A DNA stretch of 64,000 nt, from assembly GCA_025360045.1 (NCBI GenBank), contig JANYCY010000003.1:53561-117560 (forward strand). The letters run 5' to 3'. Of the stretch, positions 35,579 through 46,601 are shown piece after piece. Within the stretch, counting starts at the first letter, position 1, and each line of letters opens with the position of its first letter. The translations under genes were made by a program, and so were the position numbers. The DNA comes from Janthinobacterium sp. Lineage in GTDB: Bacteria > Pseudomonadota > Gammaproteobacteria > Burkholderiales > Chitinibacteraceae. The notes below the pieces were generated by a model. It saw only the letters and a program-made list of their open reading frames with translations. It did no database searches and was not told where the DNA came from.

Positions 35579-36556
35579 CTAGGGACGTTGTAGGTGTTTT
35601 TTTTGCTGAGAATAAGCAAGTTCGTGGATTTTAGCCGCGGCGTATTCTTTTTTACCCTCACAGGCCATGCACAGGGCGTGATGGGTTTTGTAGAGCAACT
35701 GCGGATTTTGTAATTGTGTCGCTAAGGTGTGGGCTTCATTTAATTGGGCCAGTGCTTTATCCCAATTTTCATCGGCAAGCTCGCAGAGTCCTAAGCCCAG
35801 TGCGCTCATAGCTTGGTGCCAAGGGTTTTCTTGTAAAAGACAAATTTTTAATGCGGTCGCAAAGTGCATTCTGGCGTCTTCGATCTTGTTTTTAGCCAGT
35901 AAAAGTAAGCCCGTGATGCGATAGACCTCAGTTTCATTATCTAAATTACGCATCGTTAGCGATAAATCACGGGCTCTTTGCAGCATGGTTTCTGCATCGC
36001 TCAAGCGCTTTAAGCTATATAAATCCATCACGATATTGAGATACACCCTGCAGCGAAGTGCCGCATCGGTGCTGGTGTAAAGATAGTCAAAGGCTCGGTA
36101 ATGGTATTTCAGCGCGTCTTCATATTCCTCAAAACCAAAATGCACTTGCCCCAGACCAATTTGTGCATGGATAAAGGGCGTGAAATGCTTGTTTTCCAGT
36201 GAGGTTTGGGCGCATTGCCCCCAAATATGGGCGGCTTGCAGAGTGTCACCAAGATCTAAGTGGCAGCGAGCGATTTGTTCTAGCAAGTTTACATGGGCTA
36301 AGGATTTTGGCTCTGCAATGGCTAAAGCTTGCTGAAAGGTGAGGAGTGCCGCCGCTTGCAGTCCAAGGATGAGCTGAGCTCTACCTTGGGCTAGGCCCGC
36401 CTGAATTTCCCCGTGAAGATAGCCGATTATTTGCGCTTGAGTATGAGCATGCCTAGCCAACTGCAGCCCCTCATGGGGCTGCAGTTGGAGTATTTCATCT
36501 GCACTGGCAATAAAGCGGTCTATGTCAGCAGGGAGAGCGTTGGGCCTGAGCTGCAT
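35579..36556 (-). CDS. TPR-repeat protein between ntrX and trkA
   Basis: 325 residues, all helical, no signal peptide or membrane segment. At least five TPR-like pairs (IGLGQVHFGFEEYEDALKYHYRAF, GLGLCELADENWDKALAQLNEAH and others). It resembles the TPR portion of the GGDEF protein encoded at 11306, including the order of the repeats. Its ATG shares one base with the ntrX stop (TAATG), so it is translated together with NtrX. A role as partner of NtrYX is inference from this coupling; the function is unknown. Confidence 0.8.
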   Translation of the reverse strand: MQLRPNALPADIDRFIASADEILQLQPHEGLQLARHAHTQAQIIGYLHGEIQAGLAQGRAQLILGLQAAALLTFQQALAIAEPKSLAHVNLLEQIARCHLDLGDTLQAAHIWGQCAQTSLENKHFTPFIHAQIGLGQVHFGFEEYEDALKYHYRAFDYLYTSTDAALRCRVYLNIVMDLYSLKRLSDAETMLQRARDLSLTMRNLDNETEVYRITGLLLLAKNKIEDARMHFATALKICLLQENPWHQAMSALGLGLCELADENWDKALAQLNEAHTLATQLQNPQLLYKTHHALCMACEGKKEYAAAKIHELAYSQQKKHLQRP

Positions 36557-37857
36557 TACTCCTCCTCAGTACTTCTCTGTTTTTTTGGCACAGCGATCCC
36601 GAGTTGTTTGAGCTTGCGGTAAAGGTGGGTGCGCTCTAGACCGACTTTTTCTGCCACGCGGCTCATATTGCCATTGGATAGATCGATTTGTCGCTCGATA
36701 TACAGTTTTTCAAATTGATCGCGTGCCTCACGTAAGGGCAGGCTGAGATCAATATTGGGTAGACCTGTGGCGTGCTGGCTATGGCTTTCGGTACTTAGGC
36801 TGCCATTGGGCGCAAATTGGGAGAGCAAGCGAGCTAAGGGCGCGCTGTCTATTTCACCATCTCGGCTGGTAATGGCAACGCTTTTCACCACATTGGCCAA
36901 CTCGTCTAAATTGCCGGCCCATGCTTGCCTTGCTAATAGCTGCAAGGCTAAGGGGCTGAAATAGCGCGGCCCTAATTTATGCACGCTGATTGCATCGGCC
37001 AGTAATTTTTCAGCCAACACAGGGATATCTTCGCGGTGCTCGGCCAATGAAGGAATGGCGATGCTGAGCTGAGAAATAAAATTTAATAGCTCAGGCTCAA
37101 GCTGGTTAGCTAAGACGCTCAGCGGTTTGCTTGAAGCACAAACCAAGCGCACGCGTTGTTTTTCTAGCTTAGGCAGAATGCTCTTTAAACCCAGCTGAGC
37201 ACGGCGATCCAGCCAAGCTAAATCGCGCAGGAATAAAATCCCACCAGTGGCTTTATTGAGTAATTCTTGTGGTGCTTGAGCTAAGTCTTCGTTGGAAGGT
37301 GGGGAAACAAAAGGCGCGTTTCCTTGATTCAAGAAGCGGGCACATTGCTCAAAGCCAACACCTGGTAAGCCCAGCAACAAAACAGGGCCTGGTCGGCCGC
37401 GTAAAGGGCTTAAGGTGGATTGTAATTCTTGAATCACCAGCCCAGAGCCTAAGCGCTCTAAGGTTGGGATGCGTGTCGCCGTTTCGCTGGGCAGAGATAG
37501 CGCTCGTTTTACTGTGGCCAATAGTTTTTGCAAACCGATTGGTTTTTCGAGGAAATCAAGTGCGCCGATACGGGTGGCTTCCACTGCGGTATCAATGGTT
37601 GCGTGTCCCGACATCATCACCACAGGCATGGTGAGCTGACCATTTCGCGACCATTCTTTAAGCAGCGTAATGCCGTCAGTATCTGGCATCCAGATATCGA
37701 GCAGCACCAAACGTGGCTGAGATTGATTTCTGATTTTGCGGGCAGCCTCTGCATTTTCGGCTAGGACAATGCCATAGCCTTCATCTTGCAGAATTTCCGA
37801 CAATAATTCACGAATGCCGACTTCGTCGTCGACGATCAAAATATCCTGACTAGCCAA
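36556..37857 (-). CDS. ntrX: NtrX-type response regulator with degenerate AAA+ domain
   Basis: 433 residues. The receiver domain (1-120) is intact, with phospho-acceptor Asp54 in [11 protein letters not shown] and Lys105 in FLEKPIG. The central AAA+ region (about 130-345) is eroded: Walker A reads GLPGVGFE (163-170) with no Lys, Walker B reads LFLRDL in place of LFLDEI, and the GAFTGA loop is absent. The C-terminal Fis-type helix-turn-helix is intact ([24 protein letters not shown]). It therefore should not activate sigma54 polymerase in the normal way and may act as a phosphorylation-controlled DNA-binding protein. The TTG start has GGAGGA 6 bp upstream and overlaps ntrY by 8 bp. Confidence 0.9.
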   Translation of the reverse strand: MASQDILIVDDEVGIRELLSEILQDEGYGIVLAENAEAARKIRNQSQPRLVLLDIWMPDTDGITLLKEWSRNGQLTMPVVMMSGHATIDTAVEATRIGALDFLEKPIGLQKLLATVKRALSLPSETATRIPTLERLGSGLVIQELQSTLSPLRGRPGPVLLLGLPGVGFEQCARFLNQGNAPFVSPPSNEDLAQAPQELLNKATGGILFLRDLAWLDRRAQLGLKSILPKLEKQRVRLVCASSKPLSVLANQLEPELLNFISQLSIAIPSLAEHREDIPVLAEKLLADAISVHKLGPRYFSPLALQLLARQAWAGNLDELANVVKSVAITSRDGEIDSAPLARLLSQFAPNGSLSTESHSQHATGLPNIDLSLPLREARDQFEKLYIERQIDLSNGNMSRVAEKVGLERTHLYRKLKQLGIAVPKKQRSTEEE

Positions 37858-39988
37858 TTGCTTCCTCCGCGAGGGGCAGCTCGATTCTTACCCAAGCGCC
37901 ACCTTCATCCCTGTTGCCGGCCTGTATTCGGCCCTGATGTTCTTCGATTATTTTTTTTACAATGGCTAAACCTAAGCCTGTTCCCTTTGTCTTGGTCGTG
38001 ACATAAGGCTCAAAAACCCGTGATAAGAGTTCATTTGGAAATCCACTGCCACTATCTGTAACGGTTAGGCTTGCATAGCGCTCATTTTTTTCCATCTTAA
38101 GGCAAATCCGTTTGGGACTTTCGGAATTCTCTTGCCCAGTGATGGCATCTTGAGCATTTTGCAAGAGGTTATGAATCACTTGGCGTAGCTGAGTGGCATC
38201 GCCAAGCACGGTTAAAGGCTCTTCACTCACTTGATTTAAAATGACTGGGGAGGCCTCGTACAGCACTAAAATTTCCATGAGTAATAGCTGTAAATCCAGC
38301 GGCTTTTTCTTGCCGCTCGGTTGGCGAGCATAATCTCGAAAAGCATCCACCATATCTTTTAGCGCGCCCACTTGGCGCACAATGGTTTGGGTATTTCTGG
38401 ATAACAACTCCGCACTAGCAGGGTCTAGCTTAGCCGCCAGCTTATGCTCCATGCGCTCTGCAGCCAGTTGAATCGGCGTGAGCGGATTTTTAATTTCATG
38501 GGCTAAACGCCTCGCCACTTCACCCCACGCAGCATCTCTTTGAGCCGAAAGCAAATCAGTCACATCATCAAACACCACCACAAAGCCGGTGTGCGTATCA
38601 TCTTGTTGATCAAGCAAACGTGTGCCACGAACATGCAAAACACGCTGAGTATTAGCAAGTTCTAACTGATGCTGCCAATGGTCTTGCTCAGATAGTAATC
38701 TATCTGCGATCTGAGTACAAAATGCTGTAAGTGCTGGGTAGTATAAATACCAGTTAGAAAGTGGCTCTTCACCGAGTCTTTCTGGGTCAATTCCTAAAAT
38801 ACGCAGGGCACTTTGGTTGGATGAACGTAGCCGCCATGCGTCGTCAAACGATAATACCCCAGCAGACAGCGAGCCTAAAATCGCCCCTAGGTGCGCTCGC
38901 CCAGCAGCTTGCTCGGCTTGGTGCATTTCTAGCGTGCTGCGTGCTTCAGACAGCTGCCTTGTCATGCGATTAAACGAATGCGTGAGTATCCCCAGCTCAT
39001 CACGGCTAATCACGGGCTGCATTTGTGAGTAATCCCCAGCCGCCACAGCGCGCGTGCCTTCTGCCAGCACGGAGAGGGGGGCCGCAAGCCTATCTGATAG
39101 GTAAATCGCTAGAGCAAGAGCCGCCAACAGGGCCATTAACAGAGCAAGGGTGAGCGTCAGGCTGTAAATCAGCTTAAGTCCACGCCTTGATTGCGAAAGC
39201 TGCTTGTAATCACTACGTACTTTTTCGACCAGCTCGGCGTCGGCAGCAAGCTGCTTGGGTACGGGTTGCACCAGCTGTAATAAACGCGTTTTATCCCCAA
39301 AATTGCTGGCACGCACCGCCACCAGCACGCGCATGGTGAGCCCCTGATCATTGAGCGGCTCGATAATTTTAAATGGGCTTTGCAGTGCTTGGCGTAATTG
39401 GCTGCGATCTGGCTGAACGGGGAAAAGGCTCGCGTTTTCGCCGCCAATATGGGCGACGGTTTGGCCAGTTTCACTAAATAAAGACAGTTCTTGCACGCCT
39501 GTTTGCTCGCGCAAGCGGCTTAGCCTGAGCAACATACCTGCACTGGTGTCATCGCTAATATCGAGCGCAATCACGGTGGCTTTGCGCGCTAAATCATTCA
39601 GCTGATAATCAATGGCATTATGCCCTAGGTTTAAACCACGATCTAAGGCGTGATCGACGCGTACATCAAACCAGTTTTCAATACTGCGATTTAAAAATTG
39701 GACCGAGAGGGTGTAAACCAGCGTGCCGGGTAAAACGGCGACTAAGGCAAACATCAGCACCATTCTTAGCGTCAGCCGCGAGCCAAACACCTTGGCACGC
39801 ACTTTCTTAACTAACTTAATCAGCCGAAAGCTCACCAAAAACAGTAGGCCAGCAAGTAGTAATGAATTAAGGATCAGCAGTAAGCCGTAATATTCAGCAA
39901 AAGCGGATGTATTGCCACTGGCCATGGCCAGTAAAAAAATAAGAATGGCACCCAATGACGCGAGTAATAAAAGCTTAGGTTTACTCAT
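37850..39988 (-). CDS. ntrY: NtrY-type membrane sensor histidine kinase
   Basis: 712 residues. Membrane segments lie at about 5-22, 35-55, 75-95 and 272-297, with a periplasmic region between the last two. HAMP (about 298-350), PAS (about 365-480), HisKA with phospho-acceptor His497 in [16 protein letters not shown], and a HATPase domain with DSGSGFP and [12 protein letters not shown] follow. It should phosphorylate NtrX. NtrYX systems respond to nitrogen or redox/respiratory state in proteobacteria. It overlaps DUF4390 upstream and ntrX downstream by 8 bp each. Confidence 0.93.
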   Translation of the reverse strand: MSKPKLLLLASLGAILIFLLAMASGNTSAFAEYYGLLLILNSLLLAGLLFLVSFRLIKLVKKVRAKVFGSRLTLRMVLMFALVAVLPGTLVYTLSVQFLNRSIENWFDVRVDHALDRGLNLGHNAIDYQLNDLARKATVIALDISDDTSAGMLLRLSRLREQTGVQELSLFSETGQTVAHIGGENASLFPVQPDRSQLRQALQSPFKIIEPLNDQGLTMRVLVAVRASNFGDKTRLLQLVQPVPKQLAADAELVEKVRSDYKQLSQSRRGLKLIYSLTLTLALLMALLAALALAIYLSDRLAAPLSVLAEGTRAVAAGDYSQMQPVISRDELGILTHSFNRMTRQLSEARSTLEMHQAEQAAGRAHLGAILGSLSAGVLSFDDAWRLRSSNQSALRILGIDPERLGEEPLSNWYLYYPALTAFCTQIADRLLSEQDHWQHQLELANTQRVLHVRGTRLLDQQDDTHTGFVVVFDDVTDLLSAQRDAAWGEVARRLAHEIKNPLTPIQLAAERMEHKLAAKLDPASAELLSRNTQTIVRQVGALKDMVDAFRDYARQPSGKKKPLDLQLLLMEILVLYEASPVILNQVSEEPLTVLGDATQLRQVIHNLLQNAQDAITGQENSESPKRICLKMEKNERYASLTVTDSGSGFPNELLSRVFEPYVTTKTKGTGLGLAIVKKIIEEHQGRIQAGNRDEGGAWVRIELPLAEEAIG

Positions 39989-40613
39989 TAGTGTCTTCAG
40001 ATCGTGCTTTGGCTAGATCGATCCACTGCGATTCTAATTGCCATTCTTCATGACCTAATGCAGTCAGTTGATAGGTTTTAGGCAGGCGGGAGTGATCCAG
40101 CTTTAGGCGAACTTTGCCCGCAAAATCAGGATTGTGATCACGAGCAATATTACTGTCATTGAGCACACCCCAATTGCGCACAATACCGAGTGCCGCCAAA
40201 GCTTCATTTAAGGTTTGGAAGGTGCGATAAAAGCTACCGATATGGAGTCGATATTGTCTGGTCAGCGCGTGATAAGACAATTGATAGCTGAGCATCGAGT
40301 TGGGGCCAAAGCCGTCTGATAGCTGCTTATACCAAGAGTAAATCCGTGGCCGAGTCAGCTGAAACTCGTACACAAACGTTAAGGAGAGGCCATTTTTAAG
40401 CGCTTCTTGTAAATCATTGGAAAGCGCCACATCAAAGCGCGCGGCAATCTCGATGCGATTGTCGCCAAAGCTGGCTTCGGCTTTTTGTGCTTTGATTTCC
40501 CCCGCGTCGCCCCACACGGCAGCACAAAGTAGCCAAGCCATGCAGAACAAAGCCAGCTTAATCAGACGAGGCTGGCTTTGCGCACGGCGATTTAACATGC
40601 CGGACTTCAGCAT
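39981..40613 (-). CDS. DUF4390 protein encoded before ntrY
   Basis: 210 residues with an N-terminal hydrophobic export segment (about 18-36) after a basic leader ([12 protein letters not shown]), so it is probably periplasmic or membrane-anchored. The rest is beta-rich and matches the DUF4390 pattern ([32 protein letters not shown], then [21 protein letters not shown]). Its function is unknown, but the family sits beside rsmB and ntrYX across betaproteobacteria. An accessory or sensory partner of NtrY is a reasonable guess. It overlaps ntrY by 8 bp. Confidence 0.85.
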   Translation of the reverse strand: MLKSGMLNRRAQSQPRLIKLALFCMAWLLCAAVWGDAGEIKAQKAEASFGDNRIEIAARFDVALSNDLQEALKNGLSLTFVYEFQLTRPRIYSWYKQLSDGFGPNSMLSYQLSYHALTRQYRLHIGSFYRTFQTLNEALAALGIVRNWGVLNDSNIARDHNPDFAGKVRLKLDHSRLPKTYQLTALGHEEWQLESQWIDLAKARSEDTNE

Positions 40614-40637
40614 GGTTTAAATCGCAATAGACGGCAT

Positions 40638-41912
40638 TTAAGCCGATTTTGCAAAAAGGGCGTAGAAAAAACCATCATGTTCCGGTGTCGGCAGAAGTTG
40701 ACCATCTGCGGGAATAAAATCGGGTAAAGGTAGTCGTTCTGCGTTGGCATGGCGAGCTGCAAATGCGCTCGCTGCCTCGGTATTTTCCGCCGCAAAAACA
40801 GAGCAGGTAGCGTACAGGAGTTTACCGCCTGGCGCTACGAGGGGCCAGAGGGCATCGAGCATTTGCGTTTGTTGGCGTGCAAAACCGGCAAAGTCGTCCG
40901 AGCGGCGTAGCCATTTAATATCAGGGTGACGGCGCACTACCCCAGTTGCCGAGCAAGGCACGTCAGCCAAGATGCGATCAAACTGCTGCCCATCCCACCA
41001 TGCAGCTGGTTGGCTAGCATCACCTTGCAGTAAGGTGGCGTTTTGATTGAGTCGGTCGATATTTTCTTGCACGCGTTTGAGGCGAAGACCATCGTTATCA
41101 ACGGCGGTTAAATCGACTTTAGCAAGCTCTAAGATATGGCCGCTTTTGCCGCCAGGCGCTGCACAGGCGTCCAGCACGCGTTGACCATCTTTCACATCTA
41201 ATAAGCGGGCAGCATATTGTGCGCCCAAATCTTGTACTGAAACCCAGCCATCAAAAAAGTGTGGTAAACGATCAACACCCATCGGGTTTTGCAGCTGAAT
41301 CGACAAGCCATCGCTAGAGCTGGCGACGATTTCATCCAGAGCCAGCAGCGCAATATAGTCATTAGCGGTGGTTTTATTCAGGTTCACCCTGAGCGTCATT
41401 GGAGGATGCTGATTATTGGCCAGCAAGATATTGCGCCATTGCTTAGGGTAGGTTTTGCGCATGGCCGAAATCCACCAAGCGGGGTGCGAGTATTGGCCGT
41501 ATTCGCTGTTTTGCGCCATTTTGAAAAGATCGTCTTTTTGGCGCAGGAAATTACGCAATACGCCGTTGACCAAGCCTTTGCCATGGCCAGCGCCCGTTTG
41601 CATCGCCACGGTGACGGCATGATCCACGATGGCGTGTGGTGCTGAGCGGCTAAATTGCAGTTGATAGATTGCCACCAACAACAGTGCTTTGAGCTCAGGC
41701 TCGTGCAAAGGCTTTTGTAAGAGTTGCTTGAGGATGCTTTCGATCAAGCCCAGCTGGCGCAAAGTGCCATAGCTGACGTCTTGAATCGCCCCTTTTTGAC
41801 GTGGTAAGAGGCTAGGGTCTTCCCGCCAAACTAGATTAAGGGCTTCGTTTAGATTTTTACCGGCGAGTACGCTGGCAACAACACGGCTGGCAAATTTTTG
41901 GGTAGCTAACAA
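40638..41912 (-). CDS. rsmB: 16S rRNA m5C967 methyltransferase RsmB (Sun)
   Basis: 424 residues. An N-terminal NusB-like RNA-binding domain (about 1-135) is followed by a Rossmann methyltransferase. The SAM site is VLDACAAPGGKSGHILEL. Two cysteines act in catalysis: the PC motif in ADVPCSATGVVRRHPDIKW, and Cys370 in LLYATCSVFAAENT. It methylates C967 of 16S rRNA. The start is TTG with AGAGA 7 bp upstream; the next residues match the family's N terminus. It lies 9 bp after htpX. Confidence 0.93.
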   Translation of the reverse strand: MLATQKFASRVVASVLAGKNLNEALNLVWREDPSLLPRQKGAIQDVSYGTLRQLGLIESILKQLLQKPLHEPELKALLLVAIYQLQFSRSAPHAIVDHAVTVAMQTGAGHGKGLVNGVLRNFLRQKDDLFKMAQNSEYGQYSHPAWWISAMRKTYPKQWRNILLANNQHPPMTLRVNLNKTTANDYIALLALDEIVASSSDGLSIQLQNPMGVDRLPHFFDGWVSVQDLGAQYAARLLDVKDGQRVLDACAAPGGKSGHILELAKVDLTAVDNDGLRLKRVQENIDRLNQNATLLQGDASQPAAWWDGQQFDRILADVPCSATGVVRRHPDIKWLRRSDDFAGFARQQTQMLDALWPLVAPGGKLLYATCSVFAAENTEAASAFAARHANAERLPLPDFIPADGQLLPTPEHDGFFYALFAKSA

Positions 41913-41921
41913 AATAGTCTC

Positions 41922-42770
41922 TTAATGACCACGAGCAAGGGCGTGCAGTCTTGCTACGCGCTCGCGGGTTTGTGGGTGAGTACGAAATAAATCCGATAAT
42001 CCACCGCCAATTAGCGGGTTGATAATCATCATCTGTGCTGTTTCAGGATGAGCATCAGCGGCGTGCATCGGGATGCCACGAGCGTAAGCTTCGATTTTTT
42101 CCAAGGCATCGGCCAGTGCAAGTGGGTCGCCAGAAATACGCGCTCCACCAGCGTCGGCTTCAAATTCTCGTGCACGAGAAATCGCCATTTGAATCAGCGA
42201 GGCGGCAATCGGGGCCAAAATAGCCAGCATGATGCTCACAATGGGGTTTATAGAGCGGCCATTTTCGTCTCGACCACCAAAAAACATCGCAAAGTTAGCC
42301 AGTGCTGAAATCGCACCGGCCATTGTGGCTGAAATGGTAGAAAGCAAAATGTCACGGTGCTGAACGTGGGCCAGCTCGTGCGCCATGACACCACGTAATT
42401 CGCGGTAAGACAGTACGCGCATAATGCCGGTGGTGGCGGCGACCGCTGCATGCTCTGGATCGCGGCCAGTGGCAAAGGCGTTGGGCTGGTCTTCGTCGAT
42501 GACATACACTTTGGGCATGGGTAGGCCCGCATTTCTGGATAATTCTTCTACCATGGCGTAAAGCTCGGGTGCGCTATGGGCGTCAACTTGATGAGCGTTG
42601 TACATACGCAACACCATTTTGTCAGAATTCCAATACGCCCAGACGTTCATTCCGCCGCCTAAAAGCAGCGCCAGCAGCATGCCGCTAATGCCGCCGATCA
42701 TGCCACCTATCATGGCAAAGAGGGCGATGATCCCTGCCATCAGAATGCTTGTTTTTAGCCAGTTATTCAT
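41922..42770 (-). CDS. htpX: Membrane metalloprotease HtpX
   Basis: 282 residues. Two N-terminal membrane segments, then the zinc motif HELAH (131-135) in [14 protein letters not shown], two further hydrophobic segments, and the downstream Glu ligand in [14 protein letters not shown]. It degrades misfolded inner-membrane proteins. AGGT lies upstream of the ATG. A 93-bp gap after fmt, with an ATCAGA/TCTGAT palindrome, may hold its own promoter. Confidence 0.94.
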   Translation of the reverse strand: MNNWLKTSILMAGIIALFAMIGGMIGGISGMLLALLLGGGMNVWAYWNSDKMVLRMYNAHQVDAHSAPELYAMVEELSRNAGLPMPKVYVIDEDQPNAFATGRDPEHAAVAATTGIMRVLSYRELRGVMAHELAHVQHRDILLSTISATMAGAISALANFAMFFGGRDENGRSINPIVSIMLAILAPIAASLIQMAISRAREFEADAGGARISGDPLALADALEKIEAYARGIPMHAADAHPETAQMMIINPLIGGGLSDLFRTHPQTRERVARLHALARGH

Positions 42771-42863
42771 TGTGTACCTACGAAAATCAGATTAATTCTG
42801 ATCAGATCGTTGTGCTTTCAGAAAATTCAATTCTCATGCCGTGGTAATTAAACCCTTGGATGA

Positions 42864-43787
42864 TTAACCCAACTTTAGCCCAAGCTCAAGCTCATTTCCT
42901 GCTAAGAACGCAGCAATCGCCACTCGCTTACTGCCTGCTTTTTGCAGCTCAGTAATTCGCAATGAGCCGCTGCCACATGCAATTAATAAGCCGTCTTTAT
43001 CTGCGGCAAGTACCGTCCCTGCAGGGCCATTTTCTTCGCTAGGGCTGGCTTGCCAAATTTTTAGCGCCTGCCCGTTTAATAGCGTTTGGGCCGAGGGGAA
43101 TGGGTTGAAAGCACGAATCATTTGATCGAGCTCGAAGGCTGATTTTTGCCAATCAATTTGCGATTCTTCGCGCTTGAGCTTATCCGCATAAGTGACGCCA
43201 AGTTCTGGCTGTACTTGGCGTGTTTGCTGAAGCTTAGGCAAATCCACCAAGGCGGCAACAATGGCGCTGGCTCCTTCTGCTGCTAGCTTATCGTGCAGGC
43301 TGGCGGTGGTATCCCTCGCCTCAATCGGCATAGGGTGGATAGACAGCATGTCGCCCGTATCTAGTCCCGCATCCATTTGCATAATGGTGATGCCGGTCTC
43401 GGTGTCGCCTGCCAAAATCGCCCGATGAATCGGGGCCGCGCCGCGCCAGCGTGGCAAGAGCGAGCCGTGAATATTCAGGCAAGCAAGCTTGGGCAAATCA
43501 AGCACGACTTGCGGCAAAATAAGGCCGTAAGCGGCAACAATCATTACGTCGGCATCGATGCCGGCAAGCGGGGCTTGCTGCTCTGCTGTTCTGAGCTTTT
43601 CTGGCTGATACACGCTAATGCCATGTTTTTCTGCCAAGATTTTAACGGCAGACGCGTTTAGCTTCATGCCTCGGCCAGCAGGGCGATCTGGCTGGGTAAG
43701 AACCAAAGCAATTTCATGCCCCGCATCGATTAGCGCTTGCAGCGCACAAGCAGCAAAATCCGGCGTACCGGCAAAGATAATTTTCAT
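42864..43787 (-). CDS. fmt: Methionyl-tRNA formyltransferase
   Basis: 307 residues from ATG 43787, which gives the canonical start MKIIFAGTPDFAACAL; a TTG five codons upstream is less likely. The 10-formyl-tetrahydrofolate site is seen as NIHGSLLPRWRGAAPI with ITIMQMDAGLDTGDM. The C-terminal OB-like domain begins near residue 205. It formylates initiator Met-tRNA. It is downstream of def with a 22-bp gap, the standard def-fmt pair. Confidence 0.95.
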   Translation of the reverse strand: MKIIFAGTPDFAACALQALIDAGHEIALVLTQPDRPAGRGMKLNASAVKILAEKHGISVYQPEKLRTAEQQAPLAGIDADVMIVAAYGLILPQVVLDLPKLACLNIHGSLLPRWRGAAPIHRAILAGDTETGITIMQMDAGLDTGDMLSIHPMPIEARDTTASLHDKLAAEGASAIVAALVDLPKLQQTRQVQPELGVTYADKLKREESQIDWQKSAFELDQMIRAFNPFPSAQTLLNGQALKIWQASPSEENGPAGTVLAADKDGLLIACGSGSLRITELQKAGSKRVAIAAFLAGNELELGLKLG

Positions 43788-43809
43788 TTTTCGAGAGGCC
43801 AAAGGTGAA

Positions 43810-44313
43810 TTACATCGTTTTACGTTGATTCTTTTTTAGTTTTTGTAGAATGCGGTTTTGCTTTAATTTAGAAAGCTTTTCTACAAATACTTTACCATCG
43901 AGATGATCTAATTCATGCTGGATGCAAATAGCCAATAAACCATCGGCGGCCAATTCAAAAACTTGGCCTGTGGCATCAAAGGCTCGAACCGTCACTCGTT
44001 CGGCGCGCTCTACTTCTTCGTAGATGCCGGGCACAGAAAGACAGCCTTCTTCCCACATGGTTTTTCCATCCATCGCAATGATTTCAGGATTAATCAGTGC
44101 CATTAGGCTATTTTTCTCTTCAGAGATATCAATAACCACCACGCGTTGGTGAACATTGACTTGCGTTGCCGCTAAACCAATACCAGGCGCTGCATACATG
44201 GTTTCACCCATGTCGCGGACAAATTGTTGTAAGCGCTCATCAAATACCGTAACCGGCTTTGCAATGGTGTAAAGCTTGTCATCGGGGTAGTGCAGGATAT
44301 TTAGAATGGCCAT
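43810..44313 (-). CDS. def: Peptide deformylase
   Basis: 167 residues from ATG 44313, giving the usual [14 protein letters not shown] start; an upstream extension to 44433 is not family-like. All three motifs are present: GIGLAATQ (44-51), EGCLS (89-93) with metal ligand Cys91, and HELDH (133-137). It removes the formyl group from nascent proteins. It is divergent from the LysM gene, which shares the 147-bp control region. Confidence 0.95.
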   Translation of the reverse strand: MAILNILHYPDDKLYTIAKPVTVFDERLQQFVRDMGETMYAAPGIGLAATQVNVHQRVVVIDISEEKNSLMALINPEIIAMDGKTMWEEGCLSVPGIYEEVERAERVTVRAFDATGQVFELAADGLLAICIQHELDHLDGKVFVEKLSKLKQNRILQKLKKNQRKTM

Positions 44314-44460
44314 AATAGTCTGTGTAAGTAAGAACGGTGATCGCTTCGAGCAATTTATCGGCTGGAAGCTGTAAAATAGGCTTACGTCAAAATAAACATG
44401 TTCCGAAAAAGGGATGTAAGCACTTGCTAGCATCTTTTTCGGTGGAGAGAAATCGCCATC

Positions 44461-45519
44461 ATGCGAAAAACAATTATATCGCTACTTTGGGCAGGTGTAC
44501 TTTTATCTGGCACTACATTTGCAGATAGTCTTGCTTTGCAGGATAACGCGCCTGATCGTTATGTGGTGGTAAAGGGCGATACGCTTTGGGGTATTTCAGG
44601 CCATTTTCTGAAGCAACCATGGCGCTGGCCAGAGATTTGGCAGTTGAATAAAACGGAAATTAAAAACCCGCACTGGATCTATCCAGGGGATGTGGTCTTA
44701 TTAGATAACAGCAGCGGCGAGCCGCGTCTGCGCTTGCTTAAGAATGAAAAATCATCTTCATCTGAATTAGTTTCCGGCAAGATGTCACCGCGTATTCGCT
44801 CGACTTCTTTAGCCGATGGCGCTACACCTAGTATCCCCTTATCGGCGATCTCTCCGTTTTTGAATAAGCCCTTGGTGATTGATAACGAAACGTTTGCGGC
44901 GGCGCCTCGTATTGCCGCTGGTCCAGACGAACGTGTGATTTTTGCCAGTGGCGACAAGGTGTACGCCATCGGTGTAACCGGTGATGTGGGGGATAACTGG
45001 CAAGTTTTCCGCGATGGTAAAGACTTAATCGATCCTGACGATCCTGATCGAAAGCGGGTGATTGGTCATCAGGTTGAATATTTGGGCGATGCCCGATTAG
45101 AAGTCACAGGGGATGTGGCCACCTTGCGCCTGACCTCTTCCAAAGAAGAAATTTTGATTGGCAGCCGACTGATTCGTGCCAATGAAGCGCCTTTTGTGAA
45201 TTATGTGCCGCATGTGCCTGAAAAGCCTGTGACGGGTCGAGTTGTGACTTCTTACGGCGGAGTGGCAGAAGCGGGGCCTTTGACCACGGTGGTGATTAAT
45301 CGTGGCTCGGAACATGGCATCGATGTGGGTAGCGTGTTTTTTAATTACAAAGCAGGCCGCTTGATTCGTAAAGAAAGCAGCAGCGAGCCTGATCGCTACA
45401 CGCCAGTAGAAAAAAACGGTAATTTATTTATTTACCGTGTTTTCCCTGCGTTTGCATATGGCTTAGTGCTCGATAGCACCCGAGCGGTGAATGTGGGGGA
45501 CGAGGTGAAAACGCCTTGA
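44461..45519 (+). CDS. LysM-domain peptidoglycan-binding protein
   Basis: 352 residues with a signal peptide (1-21, TFA/DSL). A LysM domain (about 32-80) reads [18 protein letters not shown]...IYPGDVVLL. The remaining 270 residues are a beta-rich region of unknown fold conserved in betaproteobacterial homologues found beside def and dprA. It is probably an envelope protein bound to peptidoglycan. GGAGAG lies upstream. Its stop shares one base with the dprA start (TGATG), so the two are coupled. Confidence 0.88.
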   Translation: MRKTIISLLWAGVLLSGTTFADSLALQDNAPDRYVVVKGDTLWGISGHFLKQPWRWPEIWQLNKTEIKNPHWIYPGDVVLLDNSSGEPRLRLLKNEKSSSSELVSGKMSPRIRSTSLADGATPSIPLSAISPFLNKPLVIDNETFAAAPRIAAGPDERVIFASGDKVYAIGVTGDVGDNWQVFRDGKDLIDPDDPDRKRVIGHQVEYLGDARLEVTGDVATLRLTSSKEEILIGSRLIRANEAPFVNYVPHVPEKPVTGRVVTSYGGVAEAGPLTTVVINRGSEHGIDVGSVFFNYKAGRLIRKESSSEPDRYTPVEKNGNLFIYRVFPAFAYGLVLDSTRAVNVGDEVKTP

Positions 45520-46601
45520 TGAGCGAGGATGAAGTGCGGCTTTGGCTGCGCTTCACCACCGTGGCTAAAGTAGGGCCAAGAAAACAAATTGCGCTCTTGA
45601 CCCGCTTTGGAACGCCCGAAGCAGTGCTTGCTGCATCGCAGGCGGAGCTAGCCGAAATCCTGACTCCTACCGTATTACGTGCTTGGCTGGAGGCAAATCC
45701 TGCCGACATCGAATCAACCATTCAGCAAACCTTGGCTTGGCAGCGAGAAGAAGGTAATACGCTGCTCTGCCTTGGCGATGCAAACTACCCTTCCAGATTT
45801 TTAGATTTACCCGATGCGCCGACGCTGCTGTATGTAAAGGGGCGTTTAGATTTATTGGCCTCACCTGCTCTTGCCATTGTGGGTAGCCGTAATGCCAGCC
45901 CTCAGGGCTTAGATAATGCCGAACAATTTGCCCAGTGTTTTAGCGGGGCAGGCCTAACCATCGTCAGTGGCTTGGCGGCAGGCATTGATGCCGCTGCTCA
46001 TCATGGTGGCTTAGCGGGCAGCTCATCGACGATTGCGGTGGTGGGTACGGGTTTAGATCGTATTTATCCCGCCAGTAATCGAGAATTAGCCCATCTTATC
46101 GCCGCCCAAGGGACGATTATTTCTGAGCTGGCCCTAGGCAGCCCGCCGAAGGCTGAGCATTTTCCAAGGCGCAACCGCATGATTGCTGCGCTAGGGCTTG
46201 GATGCTTGGTGGTAGAGGCCACAGTGGGGAGTGGCTCCTTGATAACGGCAAAACAGGCCGCAGATATAGGTAGAGAGGTGTTGGCGATCCCTGGGTCGAT
46301 TCATTCACCGCTTGCTCGGGGCTGTCATATGTTAATTAAACAGGGCGCGAAGTTAGTCGAGTCAGCTGAAGATGTTTTATCCGAGCTAGATTGGGCTACT
46401 TCGGTGCAAACACCAAGCAAGCAAAGAGCCTCAAAAAGTAGTCCTTTTTTACAAAATATGGGCTTCGATCCTGTGGATATTGAGACATTGTCACAGCGCA
46501 GCGGCTTGACGACAGACAGGCTATCCGCGATGCTGTTGACCTTGGAGCTTGAAGGTTGCATTGTCGCCCTGCCCGGTAGTCGCTATCAACGGATTGCTTG
46601 A
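45519..46601 (+). CDS. dprA: DNA-processing protein DprA (Smf)
   Basis: 360 residues. The Rossmann core has the diagnostic GSRNASPQGL (in LAIVGSRNASPQG), SGLAAGIDAAAH and GTGLDRIYPASNREL segments, and ends with EALV-like SLITAKQAADIGREVLAIPG. The C-terminal winged-helix (DprA_WH) lies at about 295-360. It loads RecA on incoming single-stranded DNA in natural transformation. An inverted repeat follows directly after its stop. Confidence 0.94.
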   Translation: MSEDEVRLWLRFTTVAKVGPRKQIALLTRFGTPEAVLAASQAELAEILTPTVLRAWLEANPADIESTIQQTLAWQREEGNTLLCLGDANYPSRFLDLPDAPTLLYVKGRLDLLASPALAIVGSRNASPQGLDNAEQFAQCFSGAGLTIVSGLAAGIDAAAHHGGLAGSSSTIAVVGTGLDRIYPASNRELAHLIAAQGTIISELALGSPPKAEHFPRRNRMIAALGLGCLVVEATVGSGSLITAKQAADIGREVLAIPGSIHSPLARGCHMLIKQGAKLVESAEDVLSELDWATSVQTPSKQRASKSSPFLQNMGFDPVDIETLSQRSGLTTDRLSAMLLTLELEGCIVALPGSRYQRIA

